Shown: one piece after another, positions 35,338-44,349 of the stretch
Layout of the letters: each line of letters begins with the position of its first letter
Numbering within the stretch: the stretch's first letter is position 1
NCBI RefSeq assembly: GCF_034259325.1
Contig: NZ_JAXIVS010000030.1
Coordinates: forward strand, 1 to 57,085
DNA: 57,085 nt
Direction of reading: 5' to 3'
Source: Hyalangium ruber
GTDB taxonomy: Bacteria; Myxococcota; Myxococcia; Myxococcales; Myxococcaceae
Notes under the pieces: generated by a model
Told to the model about the DNA's origin: nothing
Database searches by the model: none
What the model saw: only the letters and a program-made list of their open reading frames with translations
Translations under genes and position numbers: made by a program

Positions 35338-38300
35338 GAGAGCGAGCTTCGGCGAGACACGCCGATGAGCGCCAGCAGCAGCAGGCCCATTCCGAGCGCG
35401 CCCGAGGCGTCGCTCCCGGCCGAGCCACAGCCGCAGCCCTCGGAGGGCTCCTCGGAGCCGGTGCCGGCGGCGATCTGGAACGCCAGCCGGCTCTCTCCGC
35501 CATCGCCGTCGATGACCTTGGTGATGATGGTGGCGAGCCCCTCCTCGGACGGAGTCCATTGGAAGGTGCCGTCCTCGTCCAGCGAGCCTTCTCCGCTGAC
35601 CAGCACCCACTCGAGCGCATCATTCGTGGCGGCGGCATCCGAGCCCGACAGCTTCACAGTGACCTGCTTGTCCAGGCTTGCCGTCACGCGCTCCTGGGGC
35701 AGCGGGACGGGCGGCGCGTTGTGGACGACGAGGGCCCGCGAGGCGGTCCAGCGCACCCCGCTGGCGTTCGAGGCGGTCACCTTCACGGTGAAGCGACCGT
35801 TGTCCTTCCAGGCGTACGAGGTGGTGGCCCCCGTGGCGGTGGGGCTGCCATCGCCGAAGTCCCAGGTATAGGTGTGGTCCGCCTCGGGCGCGTCCACGCG
35901 GAAGGCGAGCGTGGCGGACTCCTCGCCCACCGCCGCCGGCTGCGAGGGCCCCTGCGCCAGGACGATGGCTTCGGCGCTCCGCACGCGGATGCGCAGCATT
36001 GTGGTGGCCTCCTCGGTCGCGGTGGTGGCCTTGAGCTGGACGTCATAGGTGCCCGCCGTGGTGAAGGCGTGGACGGGCAGGTCCTCCTGGCGGGTGGCGC
36101 CATCGCCGAAGGTCCACTCGAGCGAGATCGGCGCCCCGGCCTTGTCCACAGCGTTGGCGTAGAAGCGCACCTGCTGGCCCTCCGCCGGGCGGATGACGTC
36201 GGCCGCCGCGCTCACGGTGAGCGAGCGCTCGACCACAGTCAGCTGCACGATGGCGGTGGAGGTCGCCCTGCCATCGCCCGCCGAGAAGGTGAAGCGCGTG
36301 GTGCCCGTGAAGCCCTCGGGAGGGGTGTAGATGGCGTCCGGCAGGTTGCCGGAGATCCGGCCCTCGTCGGGGGGAGCGGTGACCTTGAAGGTCAGCTCAT
36401 CCCCGTCCAAGTCGCTGCCGTTGAGGTAGATGGGCGTCGGGCTGCCCGCCGGGACGGTGAGCTCCTGCGCGACGGCGACCGGGCTGTCGTTGACGTTGGT
36501 GACCGTGATGGAGACCGTCGCCGCGGAGGACGTGGTCGCTCCGTCGGAGGCGGTGAAGGTGAAGCTGTCCGGCCCCTTGTAGTTGGGCTCGGGCTTGTAC
36601 GTGAGCGACGGCGGCGTGCCGGTGAGCGAGCCGTGGCTCGGCTGGGAGACGACCGCGAAGGTGAGCGCGTCCCCATCCGGATCGACGCCCGCCAGCGTCA
36701 CCGTCAGCTGGGAGTCCTCCTGGACCGTGAGCGTGCGGGCGGTGGCCGTGGGCGTGTCGTTCACCGGCGTGAGGGTGATGGAGATGGTGGCTGGAGCGGA
36801 GCTGGCCTGCCCATCGAACGCGGTGAAGGTGAAGCTGTCCTGCCCGTGGTAGTTCGCCCCGGGGGTGTACGTGAGCGACGGCGGCGTGCCACTGAGCGTG
36901 CCGCGAGTGGGCCGCGAGACGATGTCGAAGGTCAGGCTGTCGCCGTCCACGTCGGAGCCGGTGAGCGTGACCGGAATCGGGGTGTCCTCCTCCACCGTGA
37001 AGGACTGTCCCAAGGCCACGGGAGCATCATTCACCGGAGTCACGGTGATGGAGATGGTGCCAGGGGCCGAAGTGGCCTGGCCATCGGAGGCGGTGAAGGT
37101 GAAGCTGTCCGGACCGCTGTAGTCGGCCTCGGGCCGGTACGAGAGCGACGGCGGCGTGCCGATGAGCGTGCCGTGCGCGGGCTGCGAGGCGAGGGCGAAG
37201 GTGATGCTGTTGCCCTCCGGATCGACGGCCGAGAGCGTGATGCTGACGGGCGAGCCCTCGCTCGTGGTGATGGACTGGGCGGTGGGCACCGGCGCGTCGT
37301 TCACCTGGGTGACGGTGATGGAGACGGTGGCGGGAGCGGAGGTGCCCTGGGCATCCGAGGCGGTGAAGGTGAAGCTGTCCGGGCCGATGTAGTTGGGCTC
37401 CGGCGTGTACGTGAGCGACGGCGGCGTGCCGGTGAGAGTGCCGTGGCTCGGGGGGGAGGCCACCGCGAACGTCACGGCGTCACCCTCCGCGTCCGTCGCC
37501 GTGAGGGTGAGGCTCTTGGGGGTCTCCTCCGGGGTGCTGACGGTCTGGGCCTGGGCGATGGGCGCGTCGTTCACCGCGAGGACGGTGATGGAGACGGTGG
37601 CCGGGGCGGAGCTCCCCTGGCCGTCGGAGGCGGTGAAGGTGAAGCTGTCCGGGCCCGAGTAGTTGGCGGCCGGCGTGTACGTGAACTTCGGAGAGGTGCC
37701 GGTGAGCGTGCCGTGCGCCGGCTGCGTGGCGATGACGAAGGTGAGCGCATCGCCCTCCGCGTCGCTGCCGGTGAGCTCCAGCACCACGGGCTGGTCCTCA
37801 TCCGTGGTGGCGCTCTGAGGGTCGGCGGTGGGCAGGGTGTTGTCCACGGTGCTCAGCCGCCGCGCCTTCAGCCGCTGCACGGGATTGCCGAGGGTCGCGT
37901 CGGTCGCCTGGTACACGGCGAGCACGCCCTGCGTGCCTCCGGAGGCGAGGGTCACCTGGCTCTCGGCGGCGGGGCTCTCCGAGAGGACGAAACCGTCACC
38001 GTCCAGCGCCACGCCCGTGCGGCTGACGCGCCCTCCATAGATGTCCATGCCCGTGCCGTTGCGGCCGTCCTGCCACGCCACGAGGAAGTCCGTGCCGTTG
38101 AAGGTGACCGCGGGAAGCTGCTGATGCCCCGAGGCGGCCGACACGGTGATCGGCGTCGCGTCCAGCGGCGTCCCCGCCGTCCGCACCCGCCGCGCGAAGA
38201 GGTTCGCGTGGGGCGGCAGCCGGTAGTCCGTCCAGACGACCAGGTAGTTCGTCCCGTCGAAGGCCACGGCCACGTCCGTCTGGGCCTCGCTGCCCGAGGC

Positions 38301-40853
38301 GAGCTGAACGCCCGTCGCGTCGAGCACCGTGGCCGACCGGTTGACGCGAGCGCCGAAGACATCGGCGGAGACGCCGTTGCGCCAGTCGCTCCAGGCCACG
38401 AGGTAGTTCGTCCCATCGAAGGCCAGGGCCGGCGCGACCTGATCGCCCGCCTGCGTGCTGATGCCGAAGTAGAGGACGTCGAGCACGGAGCCCGCGGGGC
38501 TCACCCGCGTGCCGAAGATGTTCCGGTCCGCGCTGGTGCCGGCATCGTCCCAGACGACGAGATAGTTCGTCCCGTCGAAGGCCACGGCCGGGTTCTCCTG
38601 GGCGTTGGCGCGGAGGCACAGGGGCAGGCCGCTGGCATCCAGCACCGTCCCGGACGGGCTCACCCGGGCGCCATAGATGTCACCGGCGGGCCCGCCGCGC
38701 GTGTCCTCCCAGACGACGAGGTAATTAGTGCCATCGAACGCGAGGGCCGGCTTGCGCTGGTGCCCGTTGGCGGTGGAGAGGGCGAGGCCGGAGGCGTCCA
38801 GGACGGCGCCGCTGCCGCTCACCCGCACGCCATAGATGTCGAACCCGTTGCCGCGGTTGTCCTGCCAGACGACGAGGTAGTTCGTCCCGTCGAAGGCCAC
38901 CGCCGGGCTCGTCTCGGTGTTGGCCGAGCGGCTGGCGGTGAAGCCAGCCGGGTCGAGCACCGCGCCCGCCGCGCTCACCCGCGCCCCGACGATGTCGAGC
39001 GCTCGGGCATCGTGCCAGGTGATGAGGGCGCTCGTGCCGTTGGAGGCCAGCGCGACCGAGTGCTGGGCGTCAGGGGCCTGGGACACGACGACGCCCGAGG
39101 CATCGAGTACGGTGCCCGCGGCGTTCACCCGGGCCACGTACACATCCGACTGGCTCGTGGCCGAGCGCAGGTCCTGCCAGCCGAGCAGGTATTCACTGCC
39201 CAGGCGCGTGAGCGCGGGGCGCGACTGGGCCGCCGGCTGCAGGACGAGCGGCAGGCCCGCCGCATCCAAGACGCTCCCGTCCAGTCCGATGCGCGCACCA
39301 TAGAGGTCGGCGCCGGTGGAGGCGTTTCGGAAGTCCTCCCAGACGACGAGCGCGGTGGTTCCGGCGAACGCCACAGTGGGGTTGCGCTGCGCCTCGGGCG
39401 CGGCGCTCACGGAGATGCCGGCCGGCTCGAGCACGGTGCCGTTGGGAGAGATCCGCGTGGCGTAGATGTCCGCCTGGGTGCCCGAGCGCTCGTCCTGCCA
39501 GACGGCCACGTAGTTCGTGCCATCGAAGGCCAGCGCGACCTCGCTCTGGTTGCCGGTCGCGTTGGAGAGGGTGAGCGTGCCACCAACAGGCGTGCCCGCG
39601 GTGCTCACACGAGCGCCATAAAGGTTGGTGGGGGCGCTGAAGCCGCTCTTCTCCTCCCAGGCGACGAGGTAGTTCGCCCCGTCGAAAGCGACCGCCGGGG
39701 TGCTCATCATCAGGCCGAAGGAGATGGAGGTAGCGACCACTGTGCCGTTGGGATCCAGCACCGTGCCATTCGGGCTCACGCGCGCGCCATAGATGTCGGT
39801 GCCACTGCCGCGTCGCCCGTCGTTCCAGACCACGAAGTAGTTCGTCCCATCGAAGGCCACCGCCGGGCTCAGTTGCGCGTTCTGCGCGGTGGAGATGGGG
39901 ATGCCGAAGCCGTCGAGCACGGCGCCGGCCTGGCTCACCCGGGCGCCGTAGAGGTCCACCTCGCCGCCGCGATCATCGGTCCAGACCGCCAGGTAGTCCG
40001 TGCCGTTGGAGGCGATGGCGGGCGCGGCCTGCGTGCCACTGCCCGGATCGGTGACGGGCGTGTCCAGCCCGAACTCCGGAGAGATGGCGGGCGCCAGCAG
40101 GGTAGGGAAGGAGGAGCCGGACAGCAGCGCGGCCGGGACCTGGAACTCCACCGCGCCCGCCACGAAGCGGGCAGGAAGCTCCGTCCGCTTCCCCGAGGCG
40201 TCCGTCCAGGCGGCCTGGCTGTAGCGCACTCCCAGCCCCGTTGCGTCGGCGAAGTGGACACCGCGAGGCGTCTCCCCCACGAAGCGCAGCCCGCGGACGG
40301 GGACGCGGATCAGCAGCGCTCCCTCGCCCTGGGGCGCACGGGCGAAGTGCCAGCGCTGCTCGATGCCGCTCTCGCTGTTGTGGAACTCCTCCGTCACCTC
40401 GCCCCGCGTTAGCGAGAGCGAGCCATCCTCGCGCACCCCGCCACGTCCGGCGGGAAGCTCGAGCCCGGCGCCGCCACGAGAGAAGCTCGCCGCGCCAAAG
40501 GTGACCGGCGTGCCCGTGAGGACGCGCGAGGCGTCCAGGGCGTGGCGCGGAGTGAAGGTGAGCCCCGTCGCGGTGGCACGTGCCGTCCACGCGCTGTGCC
40601 CGGCGCTCCAGCCCTCGCCATCGGGCCGGTAGGCAAAGTGGACCCGGCGGACGACCTCGCCCAGATCGAACTTCCCACCCGGAGTGTCCGAAGAGACCCG
40701 GGGGGGCCTGGCCTGCGCCGCGGGGGGAGGCGACGGATCACGGCACGCGGTCCCGAGCGCAAGGAGGGTGGAGAGCAGGGCGAAGCGGTTCCGAGGAGTA
40801 AGGATCAAAGGAGAGCCTGAGCCGTGTGGGCGGTGGAGCGTTGCCCGGACCAT
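35334..40853 (-). CDS. Giant MYXO-CTERM surface protein with propeller, cadherin-like and PKD repeats
   Basis: About 1839 residues. A signal segment (RFALLSTLLALGTACRD) with a possible lipobox precedes an N-terminal beta domain (to about 270). Then come 13 clear and one degenerate copy of a roughly 53-residue repeat (core VAFDGTNYLVVWQD, DIYGARVSP, GTVLDASG), enough for two seven-bladed propellers. Six cadherin-like repeats of about 90 residues follow (core GPDSFTFTASDG and VNDAP), then two PKD domains (WTFGDGA, WDFGDGSP) and another Ig-like domain. The tail EGCGCGSAGSDASGALGMGL plus an Arg-Arg end is a MYXO-CTERM signal, which directs myxosortase-dependent processing at the cell surface. The start is uncertain: ATG 40853 is given, but a TTG at 40808 would place the signal peptide at the N terminus. 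Function likely adhesion or matrix; no substrate is evident. Confidence 0.88.
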   Translation of the reverse strand: MVRATLHRPHGSGSPLILTPRNRFALLSTLLALGTACRDPSPPPAAQARPPRVSSDTPGGKFDLGEVVRRVHFAYRPDGEGWSAGHSAWTARATATGLTFTPRHALDASRVLTGTPVTFGAASFSRGGAGLELPAGRGGVREDGSLSLTRGEVTEEFHNSESGIEQRWHFARAPQGEGALLIRVPVRGLRFVGETPRGVHFADATGLGVRYSQAAWTDASGKRTELPARFVAGAVEFQVPAALLSGSSFPTLLAPAISPEFGLDTPVTDPGSGTQAAPAIASNGTDYLAVWTDDRGGEVDLYGARVSQAGAVLDGFGIPISTAQNAQLSPAVAFDGTNYFVVWNDGRRGSGTDIYGARVSPNGTVLDPNGTVVATSISFGLMMSTPAVAFDGANYLVAWEEKSGFSAPTNLYGARVSTAGTPVGGTLTLSNATGNQSEVALAFDGTNYVAVWQDERSGTQADIYATRISPNGTVLEPAGISVSAAPEAQRNPTVAFAGTTALVVWEDFRNASTGADLYGARIGLDGSVLDAAGLPLVLQPAAQSRPALTRLGSEYLLGWQDLRSATSQSDVYVARVNAAGTVLDASGVVVSQAPDAQHSVALASNGTSALITWHDARALDIVGARVSAAGAVLDPAGFTASRSANTETSPAVAFDGTNYLVVWQDNRGNGFDIYGVRVSGSGAVLDASGLALSTANGHQRKPALAFDGTNYLVVWEDTRGGPAGDIYGARVSPSGTVLDASGLPLCLRANAQENPAVAFDGTNYLVVWDDAGTSADRNIFGTRVSPAGSVLDVLYFGISTQAGDQVAPALAFDGTNYLVAWSDWRNGVSADVFGARVNRSATVLDATGVQLASGSEAQTDVAVAFDGTNYLVVWTDYRLPPHANLFARRVRTAGTPLDATPITVSAASGHQQLPAVTFNGTDFLVAWQDGRNGTGMDIYGGRVSRTGVALDGDGFVLSESPAAESQVTLASGGTQGVLAVYQATDATLGNPVQRLKARRLSTVDNTLPTADPQSATTDEDQPVVLELTGSDAEGDALTFVIATQPAHGTLTGTSPKFTYTPAANYSGPDSFTFTASDGQGSSAPATVSITVLAVNDAPIAQAQTVSTPEETPKSLTLTATDAEGDAVTFAVASPPSHGTLTGTPPSLTYTPEPNYIGPDSFTFTASDAQGTSAPATVSITVTQVNDAPVPTAQSITTSEGSPVSITLSAVDPEGNSITFALASQPAHGTLIGTPPSLSYRPEADYSGPDSFTFTASDGQATSAPGTISITVTPVNDAPVALGQSFTVEEDTPIPVTLTGSDVDGDSLTFDIVSRPTRGTLSGTPPSLTYTPGANYHGQDSFTFTAFDGQASSAPATISITLTPVNDTPTATARTLTVQEDSQLTVTLAGVDPDGDALTFAVVSQPSHGSLTGTPPSLTYKPEPNYKGPDSFTFTASDGATTSSAATVSITVTNVNDSPVAVAQELTVPAGSPTPIYLNGSDLDGDELTFKVTAPPDEGRISGNLPDAIYTPPEGFTGTTRFTFSAGDGRATSTAIVQLTVVERSLTVSAAADVIRPAEGQQVRFYANAVDKAGAPISLEWTFGDGATRQEDLPVHAFTTAGTYDVQLKATTATEEATTMLRIRVRSAEAIVLAQGPSQPAAVGEESATLAFRVDAPEADHTYTWDFGDGSPTATGATTSYAWKDNGRFTVKVTASNASGVRWTASRALVVHNAPPVPLPQERVTASLDKQVTVKLSGSDAAATNDALEWVLVSGEGSLDEDGTFQWTPSEEGLATIITKVIDGDGGESRLAFQIAAGTGSEEPSEGCGCGSAGSDASGALGMGLLLLALIGVSRRSSLS
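36225..37830 (-). repeat. Six tandem cadherin-like repeats, about 270-bp period
   Basis: Within the giant surface-protein gene, a unit of about 270 bases repeats six times; the VNDAP-type ends recur near 37570, 37295, 37025, 36750 and 36480. The FTFTASDG codons (as GGCGGTGAAGGTGAAGCTGT on the plus strand) are nearly identical between copies, so the units have been duplicated or homogenised by recombination. Confidence 0.85.
37870..40050 (-). repeat. Fourteen propeller-type repeats, about 160-bp period
   Basis: The block encodes a unit of about 53 residues beginning PAVAFDGTNYLVVW. The plus-strand string GTAGTTCGTCCC(G/A)TCGAAGGC recurs many times. Thirteen copies are clear; the last (near 37900) is degenerate. 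Copies differ at many codons, so duplication is older than for a recent expansion. Confidence 0.83.
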
Positions 40854-40874
40854 GTCACGGCACAGGGGGGCCAC

Positions 40875-40935
40875 GCACTGTCATCCAGGCAACGTGTCCC
40901 GAGGTATGAATCGGACACACCTTGGATGACAGTGC
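40875..40935. other. Long imperfect inverted repeat between two minus-strand genes
   Basis: GCACTGTCATCCA (40875-40887) and TGGATGACAGTGC (40923-40935) are a perfect 13-bp inverted repeat. Inner parts continue as GTGTCC (40894-40899) and GGACAC (40913-40918), with a 13-base loop. It lies just after the oxidoreductase stop and just before the giant surface-protein gene. There is no T-tract. It could be a terminator for the oxidoreductase gene, an operator, or a remnant of a small mobile element. Confidence 0.6.
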
Positions 40936-40945
40936 GGGTGTGTCC

Positions 40946-41920
40946 TCACCCCGCGCGCACGCGCAGGACCACCTTGCCGGTGGCGTGTCGCTGCTCCAAC
41001 TCGCGCAGCGCCTGCGCGCCCTGCTCCAGCGGATAGACGGGGCCCACCAGCGGCTCGACGATGCCCTGCTCGGCCAGCGCGGCGATCTCCCGGGAGAGGG
41101 TGGTCGTGAGCGTCGGGTCGTGCATGAGGAACGCGCCCCACGCCACGCCCACCACGTCGATGTTGCGCAGCAGCAGCCGGTTCGCCGCCACCTCGGGGAT
41201 GCGACCGCCCGCGAAGCCCACCACCAGCAGCCGGCCCTCGGGCGCCAGGCACTTGAGGCTCCGGTCGAAGATGTCTCCGCCCACCGGATCCATCACCACG
41301 TCCGCGCCTCGGCCGTCCGTCTTCTCGCGCACCTGCTGCAGCCAGTCCCCGGTGGACAGGAGCACCTCGTGCGCGCCCGCGCGCCGGGCCACCTCCGCCT
41401 TGCGCTCGTCGCTGACCACGGCGAGCACGCGCGCTCCGGCGCCTCGGGCCACCTGGATCGTCGCGGTGCCCACGCCTCCCGCCGCGCCGTGGACCAGCAC
41501 CACCTCGCCCGCCTTCAGCCGGCCGCGCCGGTGCAGGGCGAAGTGGGCCGTGTGGTAGTTCATCACCGCGCCCGCGGCGGCCTCCATGCTCCAGCGCTCG
41601 GGGACGCGGAAGGTCATCTCCGGAGCGACGGCCACCACCTCGGCCATGCCGCCGAACATGGTGAAGGCCATCACCCTGTCTCCCGCGCGCACGGAGGCAC
41701 TCGCGGGGGCCTTGCGCACCACGCCGGCCACCTCCACACCGGGGATGAAGGGCAGCGGTGGCTTCATCTGGTACTTCCCCTGGGTGAGTAGCAGATCCGG
41801 GAAGCTCACCCCCGCGGCGACCACGTCGATGAGCACCTGATCTCCCGCCTCGGGCTCGGGCACCTCCACCAGGGCGAGTCCATCGGGGCCTTCCAGTCTT
41901 TGAAGTTGCAGTGCGCGCAT
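40946..41920 (-). CDS. NADPH:quinone oxidoreductase-type medium-chain dehydrogenase/reductase
   Basis: A 324-residue zinc-free MDR enzyme. The N-terminal GroES-like domain has PLPFIPGVEVAGVV and AGVSFPDLLLTQGKYQM. The nucleotide-binding motif is VLVHGAAGGVGTATIQVAR (about 139-157). GRLLVVGFAGGRIPEV and VGVAWGAFL match quinone oxidoreductase/acyl-CoA-reducing MDRs. It would reduce quinones or enones with NADPH in the cytoplasm. No catalytic zinc cysteines are present. It is divergent from the DUF4139 gene, with 151 bases between starts, and ends at a strong inverted repeat. Confidence 0.92.
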   Translation of the reverse strand: MRALQLQRLEGPDGLALVEVPEPEAGDQVLIDVVAAGVSFPDLLLTQGKYQMKPPLPFIPGVEVAGVVRKAPASASVRAGDRVMAFTMFGGMAEVVAVAPEMTFRVPERWSMEAAAGAVMNYHTAHFALHRRGRLKAGEVVLVHGAAGGVGTATIQVARGAGARVLAVVSDERKAEVARRAGAHEVLLSTGDWLQQVREKTDGRGADVVMDPVGGDIFDRSLKCLAPEGRLLVVGFAGGRIPEVAANRLLLRNIDVVGVAWGAFLMHDPTLTTTLSREIAALAEQGIVEPLVGPVYPLEQGAQALRELEQRHATGKVVLRVRAG

Positions 41921-42014
41921 GGTGTCCGTTGATCTCCCGGGGCTGATCAGATCCGTTGGGTCGGTTCTGGTCTTCCTCGGCGCCCTGCGTCAAGGCTTCT
42001 GCTGGACTCGGTTC

Positions 42015-42044
42015 TTGCCCGTTCGCGGACGCGCATTCTAGGGT
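42015..42044 (+). promoter_or_regulatory. Possible promoter of the DUF4139 gene cluster
   Basis: TTGCCC (42015-42020) and TAGGGT (42039-42044) are 18 bases apart, ending 27 bases before the ATG at 42072. The arrangement and the CTAGnGT -10 resemble the candidate promoter at 250-279. Both hexamers are weak, so the call is tentative. Confidence 0.33.
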
Positions 42045-42071
42045 GCCGCGCACCGTCATCCGGGGGTTTAC

Positions 42072-44348
42072 ATGCCCGTCGTGGAATCCCGTATCGATAC
42101 CGTCACCCTCTACCAGCAGGGCGCTCGCGTGACGCGGCTGCTCTCCCTGGAATGCCCCGACGGCAAGCCGCCCACGGAGCTGGAGATCCCCCGCCTGCCG
42201 CTGGCGCTGTTCGATCCCACCGTGCGAGTGCGGGTGCTGTCCACCGACAACCCGCGGGCGGACCTGTCCGCCACCCACGTGCGCGTGGGCCTGTGGATCC
42301 CCCCGAGGGAGGCACCCCTCGAGACGGTGGATCAAGCAGCGCTGCGGGCCCTGCGCCAGCAGGTGCGGACCGTCGAGAGCCAGCTGAAGCAACTGGAGTG
42401 GGAGATGTCCGTGCTGGGCGGCATCCCCGTCCCGGAGCGCCCGGAGCCAGAGGAGGGCAAGCCGCCGCCGCCCTCGCCCCTGGGAGCGCGCATGGCGCTG
42501 GAGCAGTTCTCCCATGAGGGCGTGCAGTCGCGCCTCGTGGAGGCGCGCAAGCTCCGCGAGCAGCTGCGCAAGCTGTACGAGGACGTGGCGCTCCTGGTGC
42601 AGAAGATCTCCCAGGCCTCCACCGCGCGAGAGGTGACGGCGGGAGAGCTCTCCAAGTCCGTCCACGTGCAACTGCGCCACGGTGGCGGTGCGCTGGCACG
42701 GGCGCAGCTCTCCGTCGAGTACTTCGTCCCAGGTGCCCGCTGGGCCCCGAGCTACCAGTGCCGCCTGTCGCGGGACTGCCAGCAGGTGGAACTGGTGATG
42801 CGCGCCCTCATCTGCCAGCACTCCGGCGAGGACTGGCGGGGCGTGAAGCTGGTGCTCTCCACCGCCTCGCCGATGACGTGGACGGAGCTGCCCGAGCTGC
42901 CCTCCATCCGCATTGGCCGCGCGCAACCTCCAGCCCCCGGGCGCGCGGGCTTCCGGCCGCCTCCGCAAGGCGCCGCGGCGCTCTTCTCCGACTTCGACCG
43001 CGACCGCTCGATGCTGCTGCAAAGGCTGCCGGTGCCCTCGCCGTACGCGCTCCCGGAGCTGTCGGCTCCCGTGGAGCTGGAGGAGGGCATCTCCTTCGGA
43101 GAGGCGCCCAGGGACAGCGAGCCTCGCAAGAGGAAAGCCTCGCGCAGGGACCGCAGCCTGGATGACGGCTCCATGCGGAAGGAGATGGCGGACCGGGTGA
43201 TGGAGACGGCGGTCGAACTGGAGAGCAAGAGCCAGCCCGTCTACGCCGAGGAGCCCATGGAGGCCTACGCCGAGGAGGAGTCCTACGATGAGGCGCCCAT
43301 GCCGCCGCCTCCTCCGGCTCCCATGATGCGCTCCCCGGCTCCCGCGGCATCGATCGCCGTGTCGGCCGGTCCGTCTCGGGAGAAGGGGGGCATGGCTGTC
43401 GGCCGGTCCGCCGCGCGCGGTCTGGCCGGCCCGGGCGGAGGAGGCCCCAGCCAGGCAGGGCTGGAGCGAGTGGTGTTCACCCATCTGCGGCTCTCCGCTC
43501 CGTCCGAGTCCGCCCAGCGCAACCGGCTCCAGCCCGTGGACGCGCGGCGCTTCTATATGGAGACGCTGGCGCGCTTCTCGGTCACGGTGTCCTTCGACGT
43601 GATGACCGTGGTGGCGGAGGCGGAGAACCGCGCTCGCGCCGTGGCCAATGCGCCACTGCCGGGAGGCGCGGTGGACGCCCGGAGCGTCGGTGGCTACTTC
43701 GACTTCAGCTACGCGGCCGATGCCTCGGTGGACGTGCCCTCGGACGGGACGTTCCACTCGGTGGCCATGGGCACGCGCGGCGGCGAGGCCAGCGTCGTCT
43801 ACGTGGCCGTGCCGCGCGAGGACAGCCATGTCTACCGGCAGGCCCAGGTGAAGAACCCGCTGCCGGCCCCCATGCTGGCGGGCCCGGCGGAGGTCTACGT
43901 CGGGGGCGAGTACGTGCTGTCCACCACGCTGCCCACGGTGGCGCCCAAGGGCGACTTCAAGCTGGGGCTGGGGGTGGAGCAGGCCATCCGCTGCGCGCGC
44001 AACACCCGCTACCGGGAGGAGCGCAGCGGCACCAAGGTCGTGGCGATGTCGGAGCTGTGGCACGACATCACCATCGATCTGGTCAACAACTTGGATCGCG
44101 AGATCATCTGCGAGGTGCGCGAGCGCCTGCCCCAGCCCGCGCAGGAGGCGGAGGTGGTGGTGGAAGAGGGCGCCATCACTCCGGCGTGGGAGCCCTACAC
44201 GCAGGAGGAGCGAGGCAGCCCTCTGGAGGGAGGCCGTCGCTGGCGCCTCACGGTGCCCGCCCACGGCGCGAGCAAGCTGTCCGCCCAGTACGTGGTGAAG
44301 CTGTATGCCAACAACGAGCTCAACGGCGGCAACCGCCGGGAGGCCTGA
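42072..44348 (+). CDS. DUF4139-domain (MuiA-like) protein, first paralog
   Basis: A 758-residue protein of the mucoidy inhibitor MuiA family. The N-terminal DUF4140-type strand begins SRIDTVTLYQQGARVTRLLS, a Leu/Arg/Gln-rich coiled coil (about 90-190, RALRQQVRTVESQLKQLEWE) follows, then the DUF4139 beta domain from about 215 (YFVPGARWAPSYQCRLS, then ALICQHSGEDWRGVKLVLST). A Pro/Ala/Met-rich insert (about 380-470) splits it. No signal peptide is seen, so it is probably cytoplasmic, as is odd for a proposed envelope role. One base separates it from the second paralog. Confidence 0.85.
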   Translation: MPVVESRIDTVTLYQQGARVTRLLSLECPDGKPPTELEIPRLPLALFDPTVRVRVLSTDNPRADLSATHVRVGLWIPPREAPLETVDQAALRALRQQVRTVESQLKQLEWEMSVLGGIPVPERPEPEEGKPPPPSPLGARMALEQFSHEGVQSRLVEARKLREQLRKLYEDVALLVQKISQASTAREVTAGELSKSVHVQLRHGGGALARAQLSVEYFVPGARWAPSYQCRLSRDCQQVELVMRALICQHSGEDWRGVKLVLSTASPMTWTELPELPSIRIGRAQPPAPGRAGFRPPPQGAAALFSDFDRDRSMLLQRLPVPSPYALPELSAPVELEEGISFGEAPRDSEPRKRKASRRDRSLDDGSMRKEMADRVMETAVELESKSQPVYAEEPMEAYAEEESYDEAPMPPPPPAPMMRSPAPAASIAVSAGPSREKGGMAVGRSAARGLAGPGGGGPSQAGLERVVFTHLRLSAPSESAQRNRLQPVDARRFYMETLARFSVTVSFDVMTVVAEAENRARAVANAPLPGGAVDARSVGGYFDFSYAADASVDVPSDGTFHSVAMGTRGGEASVVYVAVPREDSHVYRQAQVKNPLPAPMLAGPAEVYVGGEYVLSTTLPTVAPKGDFKLGLGVEQAIRCARNTRYREERSGTKVVAMSELWHDITIDLVNNLDREIICEVRERLPQPAQEAEVVVEEGAITPAWEPYTQEERGSPLEGGRRWRLTVPAHGASKLSAQYVVKLYANNELNGGNRREA

Positions 44349-44349
44349 C

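Noticed and set aside
36225..40050. Possible CRISPR or satellite array because of the many similar units
   Set aside because: Periods are about 270 and 160 bases, in frame, with coding conservation. There are no short direct repeats with unique spacers.
35559..40412. 1617-codon plus-strand open frame opposite the giant surface protein
   Set aside because: It shows the mirror of the repeats (Val/Arg/Gly/Glu-rich periodicity) and no independent domain; the minus-strand reading gives clear repeats and a sorting signal.
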